A stretch of 50,229 nucleotides of DNA from an uncultured Eubacterium sp. GTDB taxonomy: Bacteria; Bacillota_A; Clostridia; Lachnospirales; Lachnospiraceae. Shown here piece after piece: positions 1 to 7,042 of the stretch; the stretch's first letter is position 1, and each line of letters begins with the position of its first letter. The position numbers and the translations under genes were made by a program. Where the stretch lies: the NCBI GenBank assembly GCA_910589045.1, contig CAJUSH010000024.1:1-50229 (forward strand). Reading direction: 5' to 3'. The notes below the pieces were generated by a model. The model did not search any database. It saw nothing but the letters and a program-made list of their open reading frames with translations, and was not told the origin of the DNA.

Positions 1-52
1 TGTTCTTACGGACTGCGCAGTAAATGCGCATTCCTGCCCCGTGAAAAGTAAC
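1..52. repeat. Partial copy of dispersed intergenic repeat (right end)
   Basis: This is the right-hand part of the dispersed repeat seen in full at 16554-16725, 38642-38774 and 46331-46514; the left part lies outside the window. It holds the small hairpin GCGCA-GTAAA-TGCGC and ends with GTGAAAAGTAAC at 41-52. Its first bases, TGTTCTTACGGA, match the linker of the full copies. It ends two bases before the stop codon of the gene at 55-417. Confidence 0.75.
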
Positions 53-54
53 GG

Positions 55-417
55 TCAAAGCCCCTGCTGCTCCCGCACCAGCTCTGCGTAGAGCCTTTCA
101 CTGCTCCACAACGCATTGTGCGGCGTGAGAACCGCCTTGCAGGCGGTCGGCTCCAAAGCCTCACGCCTGCAGGTGTCCAGAAATTCGTCCAGCGCTCCGT
201 CATCCAGCCCGCAGAATACGAGCATCTCCCCGGCGACACCGGCACCACGGGACACAAGCCCCTGCTTTTTCATACCGGGAAAACCAGCCAGCGCCCCGAC
301 GGCTTCCCCGTACTCTGCCGGGGAAACCAGCACAGGCTCAATCCCAAGCTCCCCGCAGATGCGCTTCAGCTGTTTTCGTTTTTCACCCTTCATCCGGTAA
401 ACAAGCAGTCTTTTCAT
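55..417 (-). CDS. DUF3783 domain-containing protein
   Basis: The product is 120 residues and resembles the DUF3783 family of small clostridial proteins, whose function is unknown to me. It is soluble, with a basic start (MKRLLVYRMKGEKRKQLKRI) and no signal peptide or membrane segment. The start codon at 417 is preceded by GGAGGGG at a spacing of about 7. It is the last gene of a four-gene run (GntR, ABC ATPase, ABC permease, this gene), only 12 bases after the permease stop, so it is probably co-transcribed with the transporter. Whether it has anything to do with transport cannot be told from the sequence. A copy of the dispersed repeat begins two bases after its stop codon. Confidence 0.75.
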   Translation of the reverse strand: MKRLLVYRMKGEKRKQLKRICGELGIEPVLVSPAEYGEAVGALAGFPGMKKQGLVSRGAGVAGEMLVFCGLDDGALDEFLDTCRREALEPTACKAVLTPHNALWSSERLYAELVREQQGL

Positions 418-429
418 ATCGGTCCCCTC

Positions 430-1071
430 CTAAAACTCCTTTCGCTTTAAAATCTGTACGGAAATCCCATAGGAAGCCGCGCAGACGGCGAGTGTGACCG
501 CCATCTCACACGCCAGCAAAAACGCCCTTCTGCCTGCAAACAGTCTGCTCAGCACCGTTTCCACATCCATCCCTGCCAGAAGCTTGTCGCCAAAGTAGAA
601 CACACCCACGATCATCACAATGACGAAACAGATGACGATCCGCCCGCGATCCACCCCGTAGCGGAAAATGACCGGTATGAGCACGGAAATGAAAACAAAA
701 AACCCCATCAGGATTGCGACTGAACTCCCGAGCGCCGGCAGCTGCTTCCCCCGCACAAGGGACATTCCCGTATCAATCAGCAGACCAATCACCCATCCGC
801 TTGTTGTTAAACACATTCCAAAAATATATTTTTCCCGCACATATCCGCTGCGGCTCACAGGCAGTGTCAGGAGAAAGGAAATACATCCTCCGTTATCGTC
901 ATAATTAAAGGAGGAGAGCAGAAGGAAGCTGCTCAAAAAGGTCAGATAAGGCACGGCAAAGTTCCCATCGGAGCTATTATAACCAATAAAGCATGTCATG
1001 ACAACGATCAGCAGCAGAAAATTCCGCTGTGTCTTTAATAAACAGAAATCTTTTTTCAACAATCCACGCAT
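430..1071 (-). CDS. ABC-2 type transporter permease
   Basis: This 213-residue protein is very hydrophobic, with about six predicted membrane segments (for example residues 20-37, 43-60, 88-106, 117-137, 148-165 and 185-205). It looks like the membrane half of a small ABC transporter of the type paired with YtrA-like GntR regulators, with ABC2_membrane-type features. The start chosen is the ATG at 1071, which overlaps the ATPase stop codon (TGATG) and has GGAGGG about 8 bases upstream; a GTG one codon earlier is possible. The ATPase at 1071-1919 is its obvious partner. The substrate is unknown; related systems export antimicrobial peptides or drugs, or respond to cell-wall stress. Confidence 0.8.
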   Translation of the reverse strand: MRGLLKKDFCLLKTQRNFLLLIVVMTCFIGYNSSDGNFAVPYLTFLSSFLLLSSFNYDDNGGCISFLLTLPVSRSGYVREKYIFGMCLTTSGWVIGLLIDTGMSLVRGKQLPALGSSVAILMGFFVFISVLIPVIFRYGVDRGRIVICFVIVMIVGVFYFGDKLLAGMDVETVLSRLFAGRRAFLLACEMAVTLAVCAASYGISVQILKRKEF

Positions 1072-1919
1072 CACACATTCCCTCCAATCATATATAAGAT
1101 CAAATCGTCGATCCCGCCCTGCTCGATCACAAGCTTCGGATAATTTTCCGCGTAAAACTGTCTCTGATTTGTCAGACAGCTGAAGCCGTAGGGCTCCTGT
1201 TTCGTCTGCAAAATATATTTTTTGTCTATTTGCTCGTACTGGGCGGCATCCGGCTTGATCACAGCGTAGGATGAGAGCAGCACATCCGTCTCCTCGTGAA
1301 GCAGAATCCTGCCGTCGTTGATCAGATAAATATCATCGCACAGCCCCTCTAGATCTGTCGCGATGTGGGAGCTGATTAAAATGGAGCGCCCCTCCTCCTC
1401 CAGCATGTAACCGCGCAAAAGATCCAGCATACTCTCGCGCATGGCAACGTCCAGGCCCAGCGTCGGCTCATCGAGCACGAGCAGCTTTGCGCCGTGGCTG
1501 ACAGCAATCAGCAGCTTGAGCTTTGCCCGCATGCCGCTGGAAAAATCCTTTAGCTTCTTGTTTTCAGGCAGGGAAAAGCACGCACACCGCTCCAGAAAAG
1601 ATGCCCCGTCGTGCTTCTCGTAGATCGACTGCAAAATACGGTTAATGTCCCTGACAGTCAGCATCTCACTGAAGCCCACATCCGCGAGAACGGTACCTAT
1701 CTGCTCCAGCTCCGCGGCGGAAAGCCTTTTGCCGTCTGTTCCAAGCACCTGAACATTGCCGCCCTCCGGACAGACAAGACCGAGAATCGATTTGAACGTC
1801 GTGCTCTTCCCCGAGCCATTTCGCCCCACAAGCCCTGTGACAAAGCCGGGTTTTACCTCCATACTCACATCCAGCCTGAAATCACCGTAGGTTTTCGTTA
1901 AATGATCAATTTTTAGCAT
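1071..1919 (-). CDS. ABC transporter ATP-binding protein
   Basis: The product is a 282-residue cytoplasmic ATPase subunit. It has a Walker A motif (GRNGSGKST, about residue 33), an ABC signature in the variant form FSSGMRAKLKLLIA, a Walker B (LLVLDEPTLGLD) and a switch histidine (ISSHIATDLE). The start at 1919 (MLKIDHLTKTYGDF) is chosen because the ABC fold begins there and the frame upstream reads through the GntR gene; the ATG overlaps the end of the GntR gene. The C-terminal 80 residues are the less conserved tail typical of exporters in this group. It powers the permease encoded immediately downstream. Confidence 0.88.
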   Translation of the reverse strand: MLKIDHLTKTYGDFRLDVSMEVKPGFVTGLVGRNGSGKSTTFKSILGLVCPEGGNVQVLGTDGKRLSAAELEQIGTVLADVGFSEMLTVRDINRILQSIYEKHDGASFLERCACFSLPENKKLKDFSSGMRAKLKLLIAVSHGAKLLVLDEPTLGLDVAMRESMLDLLRGYMLEEEGRSILISSHIATDLEGLCDDIYLINDGRILLHEETDVLLSSYAVIKPDAAQYEQIDKKYILQTKQEPYGFSCLTNQRQFYAENYPKLVIEQGGIDDLILYMIGGNV

Positions 1920-2293
1920 GTTACATCCTCCATTATGAGATCGAACAGCTCCCGGATTTCCGCACCCGAAAGACCGCACCTTTTTCCTTTCTCAATAGCA
2001 GTCTCCAGAGCCCGCTCCACCTCTTTTTTCTGTTCTTCCTTCAAAAACTGCTGGTTCGACGCTGCAACAAAGGTTCCCTTGCCGTGCACCGTGACAGTGA
2101 AGCCCGCTGCCTCCAGATTATCGTAAGCTTTTTTTACGGTCAGCGCACTGATTTTCAGCTCAACCGAGAGCGCGCGCACAGAAGGCAGGCAGGTATCCGC
2201 TTCCAGCTCATGGTTAATGATCAACGTCTTGATCTGATCCACGATTTGCTCGTATATGGGCACCATGGATGAATGATTGATGATAATATGCAT
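1913..2293 (-). CDS. GntR family transcriptional regulator, YtrA-like
   Basis: This 126-residue protein has an N-terminal winged-helix domain of the GntR type (PIYEQIVDQIKTLIIN, then LPSVRALSVELKISALTVKKAYDNLEAAGF, then HGKGTFVA) and only a short helical tail of about 50 residues. That layout is typical of the YtrA subfamily, which lacks a large ligand-binding domain. Members usually repress the ABC transporter operon they head, which fits here because the ATPase and permease genes follow with overlapping ends. The start at 2293 has GGAGG seven bases upstream. A repetitive AACAGTATA-type operator overlaps its promoter (see 2311-2363). Confidence 0.9.
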   Translation of the reverse strand: MHIIINHSSMVPIYEQIVDQIKTLIINHELEADTCLPSVRALSVELKISALTVKKAYDNLEAAGFTVTVHGKGTFVAASNQQFLKEEQKKEVERALETAIEKGKRCGLSGAEIRELFDLIMEDVTC

Positions 2294-2310
2294 ATTTGTT
2301 CCTCCATCTG

Positions 2311-2363
2311 TATAACAGTATATAACAGTATATAACTGTTGTCAACTGTTTTATACTGTTATA
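2311..2363 (-). promoter_or_regulatory. Promoter of the GntR-ABC operon with overlapping repeated operator
   Basis: On the minus strand a perfect -35 box TTGACA (2340-2345) lies 17 bases from a -10 box TATACT (2317-2322). The same stretch is filled with alternating ACAGT and ACTGT half sites around short AT steps, such as AACAGTATATAACAGT, giving several direct and inverted repeats from 2311 to 2363. This is what an autoregulated YtrA/GntR operator looks like. The binding assignment is an inference; the promoter boxes and repeats are seen directly. Confidence 0.8.
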
Positions 2364-2389
2364 GTATGGATTTTCTATTATTTTTCAGG

Positions 2390-2411
2390 CTTTTCATGTC
2401 CGGACTGCCCG
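2390..2411. repeat. Fragment of dispersed intergenic repeat
   Basis: This 22-base stretch (cttttcatgtccggactgcc plus two bases) matches 46467-46488 in the full repeat copy with two differences. It is followed at 2411-2425 by a small palindrome, GATCTC-TAT-GAGATC. It lies between the citrate synthase stop codon and the GntR operon promoter, and may be a decayed copy. Confidence 0.5.
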
Positions 2412-2430
2412 ATCTCTATGAGATCGTACA

Positions 2431-3807
2431 CTAACGCTCCTCCACACACGTATACGGCCGGTGCTCTCCCACATAGCGATACGCGGGACGGATGATCTTT
2501 CCGTTGTTCACCAGCTCCTCCAGCCGATGGGCGCTCCAGCCCGAAATACGTGAGATCGCAAAGATCGGCGTGAACAGCTCCATTGGAATGCCGAGCATCG
2601 TATACACAAGGCCGCTGTAAAAATCCACATTGGCGCAGATTGGCTTGAAGAGCTTTCTTCGCTTCGTGATCAGCCCCGCGGAAATACGCTCCACCCGGTC
2701 GTAAAGTGCAAACTCCCGCTCCATGCCCTTTGCCTCCGACAAAAGCCGCGCATATTTTTTCAGCATCACCTCACGGGGATCGGAATCGGTGTAAACGGCA
2801 TGTCCCATACCGTAGATCAGGCCTGCGCCGTCAAACGCCTGCCCCTCCAGCACCGCAGTCAGATAATGCTCCAGCGCCGTCTCGTCCGCCGTGTTCGGGC
2901 AGTTCGCCCGCAAATCCTCAAACATCTGCATGACCTTCAAATTCGCGCCGCCGTGCCGCGGCCCCTTTAACGACGACATGGATGCCGCCACCGCCGAGTA
3001 GGTGTCCGTGCCGGAGGAGGTCACAACATGATTGGTAAACGTGGAGTTATTGCCGCCGCCGTGCTCCGCGTGCAGCACCAGCGCCACATCCAGCACCCGC
3101 GCCTCCAGATCCGTATAGCTGCCGTCCTTGCGCAGCATATATAAAATATTTTCGGCGGTGGAGAGCTCCTTTTTCGGCGGACGCACCAGCAGGGTCTTCT
3201 CCAGCCGGAAATGCCGGTACGCATAATAGGAATAAACCGCCATCAGCGGCATCTTCGCGATAAGCTGCAGCGACTGGCGCAGCACGTTGTCAACGGCGAT
3301 GTTGTCCGGATCGGAATCGTAGGAATAGAGCAGCACGATACACTTCTGCAGGGCATTCATCAAATTTGCGGGCGGCTCCTTCATGATGACGTCCCGCACA
3401 AACTCGCTGGAGAGCTCCCGCAGACTCCCGAGAATCCGGACGAAGCTCGCAAGCTCCTCCTCCCCCGGCAGCCTTCCAAACAGCAGCAGATAGGTCGCTT
3501 CCTCAAACATAAACCGCTGCTTCGCATTTCCGGCAATGAGGTCTGTGACATTGATTCCCCGAAAGTACAGCTCCCCGTCGATGGGATAGCTGTCGCCGTT
3601 CTCGTCCTGCCGCGTCGCCAGCACATCGGAAATCTCCGTGAGTCCGGTCAGGACACCCTTGCCGCCGGAGTCGCGCAGACCCCGCTTTACGTCATATTTC
3701 TGATACAACCCCTGGTCAATGGCACCGGAAATCCTGCAGTTTCTCACCAGCCTTTCAAACTGCGCATCCAGCTCCCCACCCAGCTCCATCATCTCATGAT
3801 ACTTCAT
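2431..3807 (-). CDS. gltA: Citrate synthase
   Basis: The 458-residue product condenses oxaloacetate with acetyl-CoA to make citrate, which in anaerobes mainly feeds 2-oxoglutarate and glutamate synthesis. Catalytic motifs are visible: LHAEHGGGNNSTF (His near 249), KGPRHGGAN (His near 285) and the late aspartate in CANVDFYSGLVYTMLGIP. The length is slightly above the usual 430 or so because of an N-terminal helix-rich segment. The start at 3807 has AGGAGA about six bases upstream. No isocitrate dehydrogenase or aconitase gene is adjacent. It is transcribed from its own promoter (3931-3959), and a terminator-like hairpin sits in the leader at 3859-3904, suggesting attenuation. Confidence 0.95.
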   Translation of the reverse strand: MKYHEMMELGGELDAQFERLVRNCRISGAIDQGLYQKYDVKRGLRDSGGKGVLTGLTEISDVLATRQDENGDSYPIDGELYFRGINVTDLIAGNAKQRFMFEEATYLLLFGRLPGEEELASFVRILGSLRELSSEFVRDVIMKEPPANLMNALQKCIVLLYSYDSDPDNIAVDNVLRQSLQLIAKMPLMAVYSYYAYRHFRLEKTLLVRPPKKELSTAENILYMLRKDGSYTDLEARVLDVALVLHAEHGGGNNSTFTNHVVTSSGTDTYSAVAASMSSLKGPRHGGANLKVMQMFEDLRANCPNTADETALEHYLTAVLEGQAFDGAGLIYGMGHAVYTDSDPREVMLKKYARLLSEAKGMEREFALYDRVERISAGLITKRRKLFKPICANVDFYSGLVYTMLGIPMELFTPIFAISRISGWSAHRLEELVNNGKIIRPAYRYVGEHRPYTCVEER

Positions 3808-3858
3808 GTCATCTCTCCTGATATGTACATTTATGAATTTTTAAACCTCTGAACTTGC

Positions 3859-3904
3859 AAAAACCCTGACTGGCGTTTTCGATTGCATCGTCGCAGTCAG
3901 GGTT
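3859..3904 (-). promoter_or_regulatory. Terminator-like hairpin in the citrate synthase leader
   Basis: On the minus strand AACCCTGACT (3904-3895) pairs perfectly with AGTCAGGGTT (3871-3862). The 23-base loop contains a further small hairpin, CGAT-GCA-ATCG. The stem is followed directly by a run of five T residues. It lies about 20 bases after the predicted transcription start and about 55 bases before the start codon, so it is placed to stop leader transcription before the gene. It could be an attenuator or the mark of a short leader RNA. It matches no riboswitch class known to me. Confidence 0.6.
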
Positions 3905-3930
3905 AAATCATCAGATTTTCTGTCTTTGCT

Positions 3931-3959
3931 ATCATACCGCTTTTGCAATAAAAATGCAA
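3931..3959 (-). promoter_or_regulatory. Promoter of citrate synthase
   Basis: On the minus strand a -35 box TTGCAT (3959-3954) and a -10 box TATGAT (3936-3931) are separated by exactly 17 bases. The predicted transcript starts near 3924 and has a leader of about 115 bases. The -35 box overlaps the base of the terminator hairpin of the upstream gene. Confidence 0.7.
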
Positions 3960-3971
3960 GTCCCGGACTTG
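3949..3971 (-). terminator. Terminator of the hisC / membrane-protein transcript
   Basis: The perfect inverted repeat CAAGTCC-G-GGACTTG (3971-3957) is followed on the minus strand by CATTTTTATT. It ends transcripts coming from hisC and the membrane protein at 4114-4581. The loop is formed by the central bases, so the working stem is five to six pairs. Its downstream side contains the -35 box of the citrate synthase promoter. Confidence 0.6.
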
Positions 3972-4113
3972 TCGGGATTACCCGTTCCCTCCACCAGGCA
4001 TTCAGGCTGCCACGGTCAGCACGGCTCCTTTGGCGGGCGGTTCCCACCGGCACATGGCACGCTTCTCCATTGGCACAACCAATTCCCATTGCTTCCATAC
4101 GGTATATGCCGGT
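3972..4113 (-). other. GC-rich, structure-prone 3' untranslated region, unidentified
   Basis: These 142 bases follow the stop codon of the membrane protein and run up to its terminator. They are GC-rich and full of short complementary pieces on the minus strand: ATTGG-TTGTG-CCAAT, CGGT-GGGA-ACCG, GCCATG with CGTGGC across about 40 bases, and CCGGC near the start with GCCGG further on. This suggests a folded RNA rather than a gene. I do not recognise it as SRP RNA, 6S RNA, tmRNA or a known riboswitch. Confidence 0.3.
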
Positions 4114-4581
4114 TTAAAACAACACCCCAAACACCCCGATGCTCCCGACCATCATGATCACACCGGCCAGCAGCACGCCGAGCATCACCGCCAGCACGCT
4201 GGACTTGAAATCCATGTCCAGGATGCTCGCCGCAAGGGTTCCCGTCCACGCCCCGGTTCCGGGCAACGGGATTCCGACAAAGAGCAGAAGCGCCACGAAC
4301 AGCCCCCTTCCCGCTTTTGCCTGCAGCTTCCTTCCGCCGTGCTCGCCCTTCGTCAGGCACCAGTTGAAAAACGGCCCGATGAGCGGTTTGTCCGCGCCCC
4401 ACTCCAGCACCTTGCGCGCAAAGAAAAAGATAAAGGGCACCGGCAGCATATTTCCGATAATACAGATGACGTAGCTCGTCATAATCGGCAGGCCAAGACC
4501 CTGCGAGATCGGGATCGCGCCTCTCAGCTCAATGAGCGGCACCATTGAAACAAAAAAAATCCAGGCATACTTTTTTAACAT
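4114..4581 (-). CDS. Small multidrug export family membrane protein (COG2426)
   Basis: This 155-residue integral membrane protein matches the Sm_multidrug_ex family. It has the early motif PLIELRGAIP, about four to five hydrophobic segments (roughly residues 5-22, 35-55, 93-110 and 130-155), a polar loop KGEHGGRKLQAKAGRG and the motif GIPLPGTGAWTGTLAA. The function is only a family label; transport has not been shown for most members. The start at 4581 is chosen because AAGGAG lies five bases upstream inside the end of hisC, and the ATG overlaps the hisC stop by seven bases. An upstream ATG at 4599 would lack a good ribosome site. Translation is probably coupled to hisC. Confidence 0.8.
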   Translation of the reverse strand: MLKKYAWIFFVSMVPLIELRGAIPISQGLGLPIMTSYVICIIGNMLPVPFIFFFARKVLEWGADKPLIGPFFNWCLTKGEHGGRKLQAKAGRGLFVALLLFVGIPLPGTGAWTGTLAASILDMDFKSSVLAVMLGVLLAGVIMMVGSIGVFGVLF

Positions 4582-5630
4582 AGATACTCCTTCAAACATG
4601 TAAGAAACCGCCGCATCTGCTCATCGGTTCCAATCGTCACACGCAGCATGTTGTCGATGCGCGGCTTGTCAAAATAGCGCACGTAAATATGCTTTTCGCG
4701 CAGCGCCGCAAACAGCTCCCTTGCCGGCACAAGGCTGTGGCTGATGAACAAAAAATTGCTCTTCGAGTCCGGCATCGTAAAGCCGAGCGCCTCCAATTCA
4801 GCCTTCACCCACGCCCTTGTCGCCATAATCTTTTCCAGTGTCTCCCGAAAATAGGCATCGTCCCTGACCGCCGCAGCACCGCAGCGAAGCACCCACTGAT
4901 CCATCGTGTAGGAATTAAACGAAAATTTCACGTCGTTCAAATACCGGATCAGGCGTTCATTGCCAAAGGCATAGCCGATGCGCGCCCCCGCCATGGAGCG
5001 GGATTTTGAAAAGGTCCGCACCACCAGCACGTTGTCGTATTTGTCGATGAGGGGCAGCGCGCTTATCCCCCCGAAATCAATATATGCCTCATCTACGATG
5101 CATATCACATCGGGATTGTGGCGTATGATATCCTCCACATCCCCCAGCGGCAGCAGCACACCCGTTGGCGCGTTCGGGTTCGGGAAGACCACGCCCCCGT
5201 TTTCCTTATAATAATCCTCCCTGCGGATGCACAGGTTTTCGTCCAGGGGCTGATCCTCGAAGGGAATGCCGAACAGATTCGCCCACACATCATAAAAGGA
5301 ATAGGTGATATCCGGAAACAAAATCGGTTTTCCGGAGTTAAAAAAGGTGAGGTAGCACATCGCCAGCACATCGTCACTCCCGACACCCACAAACACCTCG
5401 GCGGGCTTCCGGCCGTAGCACGCCGCGATCGCCTCCACCAGCTCCCCCGCTGTCGGGTCGGGATAAAGCCGCAAAAGCTCTGCGTCAAAGCTGTGCATCA
5501 CTTCAAGCACCCCCGGCGCGGGGGGATACGGATTTTCGTTTGTGTTCAATTTGATCATATCCGGCTCGTCCGGCTGCTCGCCCGGCGTATAAGGTATAAC
5601 GCGGCGCACATTGTTTTCCCAGCTTCCCAT
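4575..5630 (-). CDS. hisC: Histidinol-phosphate aminotransferase
   Basis: This 351-residue PLP enzyme of fold type I converts imidazole acetol phosphate and glutamate to histidinol phosphate in histidine synthesis. The family signature is clear: IKLNTNENPYPPAPGV near the N terminus, FPNPNAPTGV, VDEAYIDFGG, and the PLP lysine in RTFSKSRSMAGARIGYAFG. The start at 5630 (MGSWENNVRRV) has AAGGAG six bases upstream. An ATG five codons earlier at 5645 also has an AGGAG and is the main alternative. No other his genes are near, so it is a stand-alone copy. HisC-like enzymes sometimes act on aromatic amino acids, so the exact substrate is not certain. The next gene overlaps its stop codon. Confidence 0.88.
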   Translation of the reverse strand: MGSWENNVRRVIPYTPGEQPDEPDMIKLNTNENPYPPAPGVLEVMHSFDAELLRLYPDPTAGELVEAIAACYGRKPAEVFVGVGSDDVLAMCYLTFFNSGKPILFPDITYSFYDVWANLFGIPFEDQPLDENLCIRREDYYKENGGVVFPNPNAPTGVLLPLGDVEDIIRHNPDVICIVDEAYIDFGGISALPLIDKYDNVLVVRTFSKSRSMAGARIGYAFGNERLIRYLNDVKFSFNSYTMDQWVLRCGAAAVRDDAYFRETLEKIMATRAWVKAELEALGFTMPDSKSNFLFISHSLVPARELFAALREKHIYVRYFDKPRIDNMLRVTIGTDEQMRRFLTCLKEYLC

Positions 5631-5721
5631 AAGCTTCTCCTTCATCTCGTAGCGCTCCTTCCCGGCGCATGCAGACCAGCTCCCTGCCGCGCTAACAGAG
5701 CACGTTTCTGTGCTTTCCGTA

Positions 5722-6909
5722 TCATAATTCGAAATCCGCCGCAAGCTTTTCAAACGCGGGCAGCGATTTTTCAATCTTCTCAGCGGACACGCAGTAGGCG
5801 ATGCGCACATAGCCGGGGCAGGCGAAGGCACTTCCCTTGACAAACAGAATGTGGTATTTTTTCGCCGCCTGCACAAACTCCTCCTCGTCGGGAACCGGGG
5901 ACTTCACCCACAGGTAAAATGCCCCCTGGGGCTTTATACAGGTAAAGCCCATTTCGGTAAGCTTTCCGTATAAAAGCTCACGGTTCTTATCATAATAGGC
6001 CACGTCCGTCTCCTCGTCCAGACACTGCGCCACCGCCTTCTGCATGAGGGAGGGCGCATTGACGAAGCCGAGCTGGCGGTTTGCGATCTCAATGCCCGTC
6101 AGCACGTCGTCGGCATCCCTTACCTCGTTTGGAACGACCACATAGCCGATGCGTTCCCCCGGAAGGGAAAGGGACTTGCTGAAGGAATAGCCGACAATCG
6201 TATTGTGATAAAATCCGGTCAGGAAACGCACCGGTGCCCCGTCGTACACCAGCTCGCGGTAAGGCTCGTCGGAAATCAGGTAAATCTCATGCCCGTACTC
6301 CTTCTCTTTTTCGGAAAGAATTTCGCCGATCTTCTGCATCGTCGCGTCGCTGTAGATCACGCCGGTGGGGTTGTTGGGCGTGTTGATAATAGCCGCCTTT
6401 GTCTTTTCCGTGATCTTTTTCTCAAAATCAATAAGATCCGGCTGGAAATCAGCAAGGTTTGGCGCAACCTCCACGATACTTCCGCCGAAATTTGCCGCAT
6501 AGCCCCTGTACTCTCCGAAATACGGCGCAAACGCAATCACCTCGTCGCCGGGATCAAGCAGAGCCTTCAGTACGATGTTCAGCCCGCCGGCCGCGCCCAC
6601 CGTCATGATAATATTGTGAAAATCAAAATCGGTGCCGAAGCGCTTATTTAAGCTGTCCGCCACTGCCTGACGCACGTCCGGGTAGCCGGAATTGGACATG
6701 TAGCCGTGAAGCTCCATGGAATCCAGCCCGTCCACCGCGGCCTTAATCGCCTCGTTCACCTTTGCGGGCGCGGGCGTCGCCGGATTACCCAGGGAAAAAT
6801 CGTATACATTCTCCGCCCCGATCTTTTCCGCCATCTCCTTGCCCTCGTTGAACATTGCGCGGATGACCGAGTTTGTCTTCATTGCATCTGTAATACTTTT
6901 TGATAGCAT
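5722..6909 (-). CDS. PLP-dependent class I aminotransferase (aspartate aminotransferase-like)
   Basis: The 395-residue product is a fold type I aminotransferase. It shows the substrate segment YDFSLGNPATPAP, the glycine-rich VGAAGGLN, INTPNNPTGVIYSD (Asn for PLP O3'), ISDEPYRELVYD and the PLP lysine in SFSKSLSLPGERIGY. This pattern is usual for clostridial pyridoxal enzymes annotated as aspartate or broad-range aminotransferases. The start at 6909 (MLSKSITDAMK) has GGAGGA about nine bases upstream; nine further codons upstream remain open but lack a site. It lies 91 bases before hisC in the same direction and may share its transcript. The amino acid used cannot be fixed from sequence. Confidence 0.88.
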   Translation of the reverse strand: MLSKSITDAMKTNSVIRAMFNEGKEMAEKIGAENVYDFSLGNPATPAPAKVNEAIKAAVDGLDSMELHGYMSNSGYPDVRQAVADSLNKRFGTDFDFHNIIMTVGAAGGLNIVLKALLDPGDEVIAFAPYFGEYRGYAANFGGSIVEVAPNLADFQPDLIDFEKKITEKTKAAIINTPNNPTGVIYSDATMQKIGEILSEKEKEYGHEIYLISDEPYRELVYDGAPVRFLTGFYHNTIVGYSFSKSLSLPGERIGYVVVPNEVRDADDVLTGIEIANRQLGFVNAPSLMQKAVAQCLDEETDVAYYDKNRELLYGKLTEMGFTCIKPQGAFYLWVKSPVPDEEEFVQAAKKYHILFVKGSAFACPGYVRIAYCVSAEKIEKSLPAFEKLAADFEL

Positions 6910-6979
6910 CTGTTTCTTCCTCCTGTCTTTCACCATAGTTTACATGATTTATCTGCCATTGTAAAGTTTTGGATATCAT

Positions 6980-7022
6980 AAAAAAGGCGTAAAGCCCTGC
7001 CGTCTGAGCAGGGCTTTACACC
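6980..7022 (-). terminator. Rho-independent terminator after the beta-galactosidase gene
   Basis: On the minus strand GGTGTAAAGCCCTGC pairs with GCAGGGCTTTACGCC around a 7-base loop (7022-6986), followed by TTTTTT (6985-6980). This is a strong terminator for the galactoside operon, and it isolates the aminotransferase gene downstream. Confidence 0.93.
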
Positions 7023-7042
7023 TTTGTCCGTGATGTAAAGCA

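Noticed and set aside
4037..4048. GGTGGGAACCGC on the minus strand, similar to the T-box core
   Set aside because: It has one base too many, follows rather than precedes its gene, and no specifier stem or matching terminator/antiterminator pair is present.
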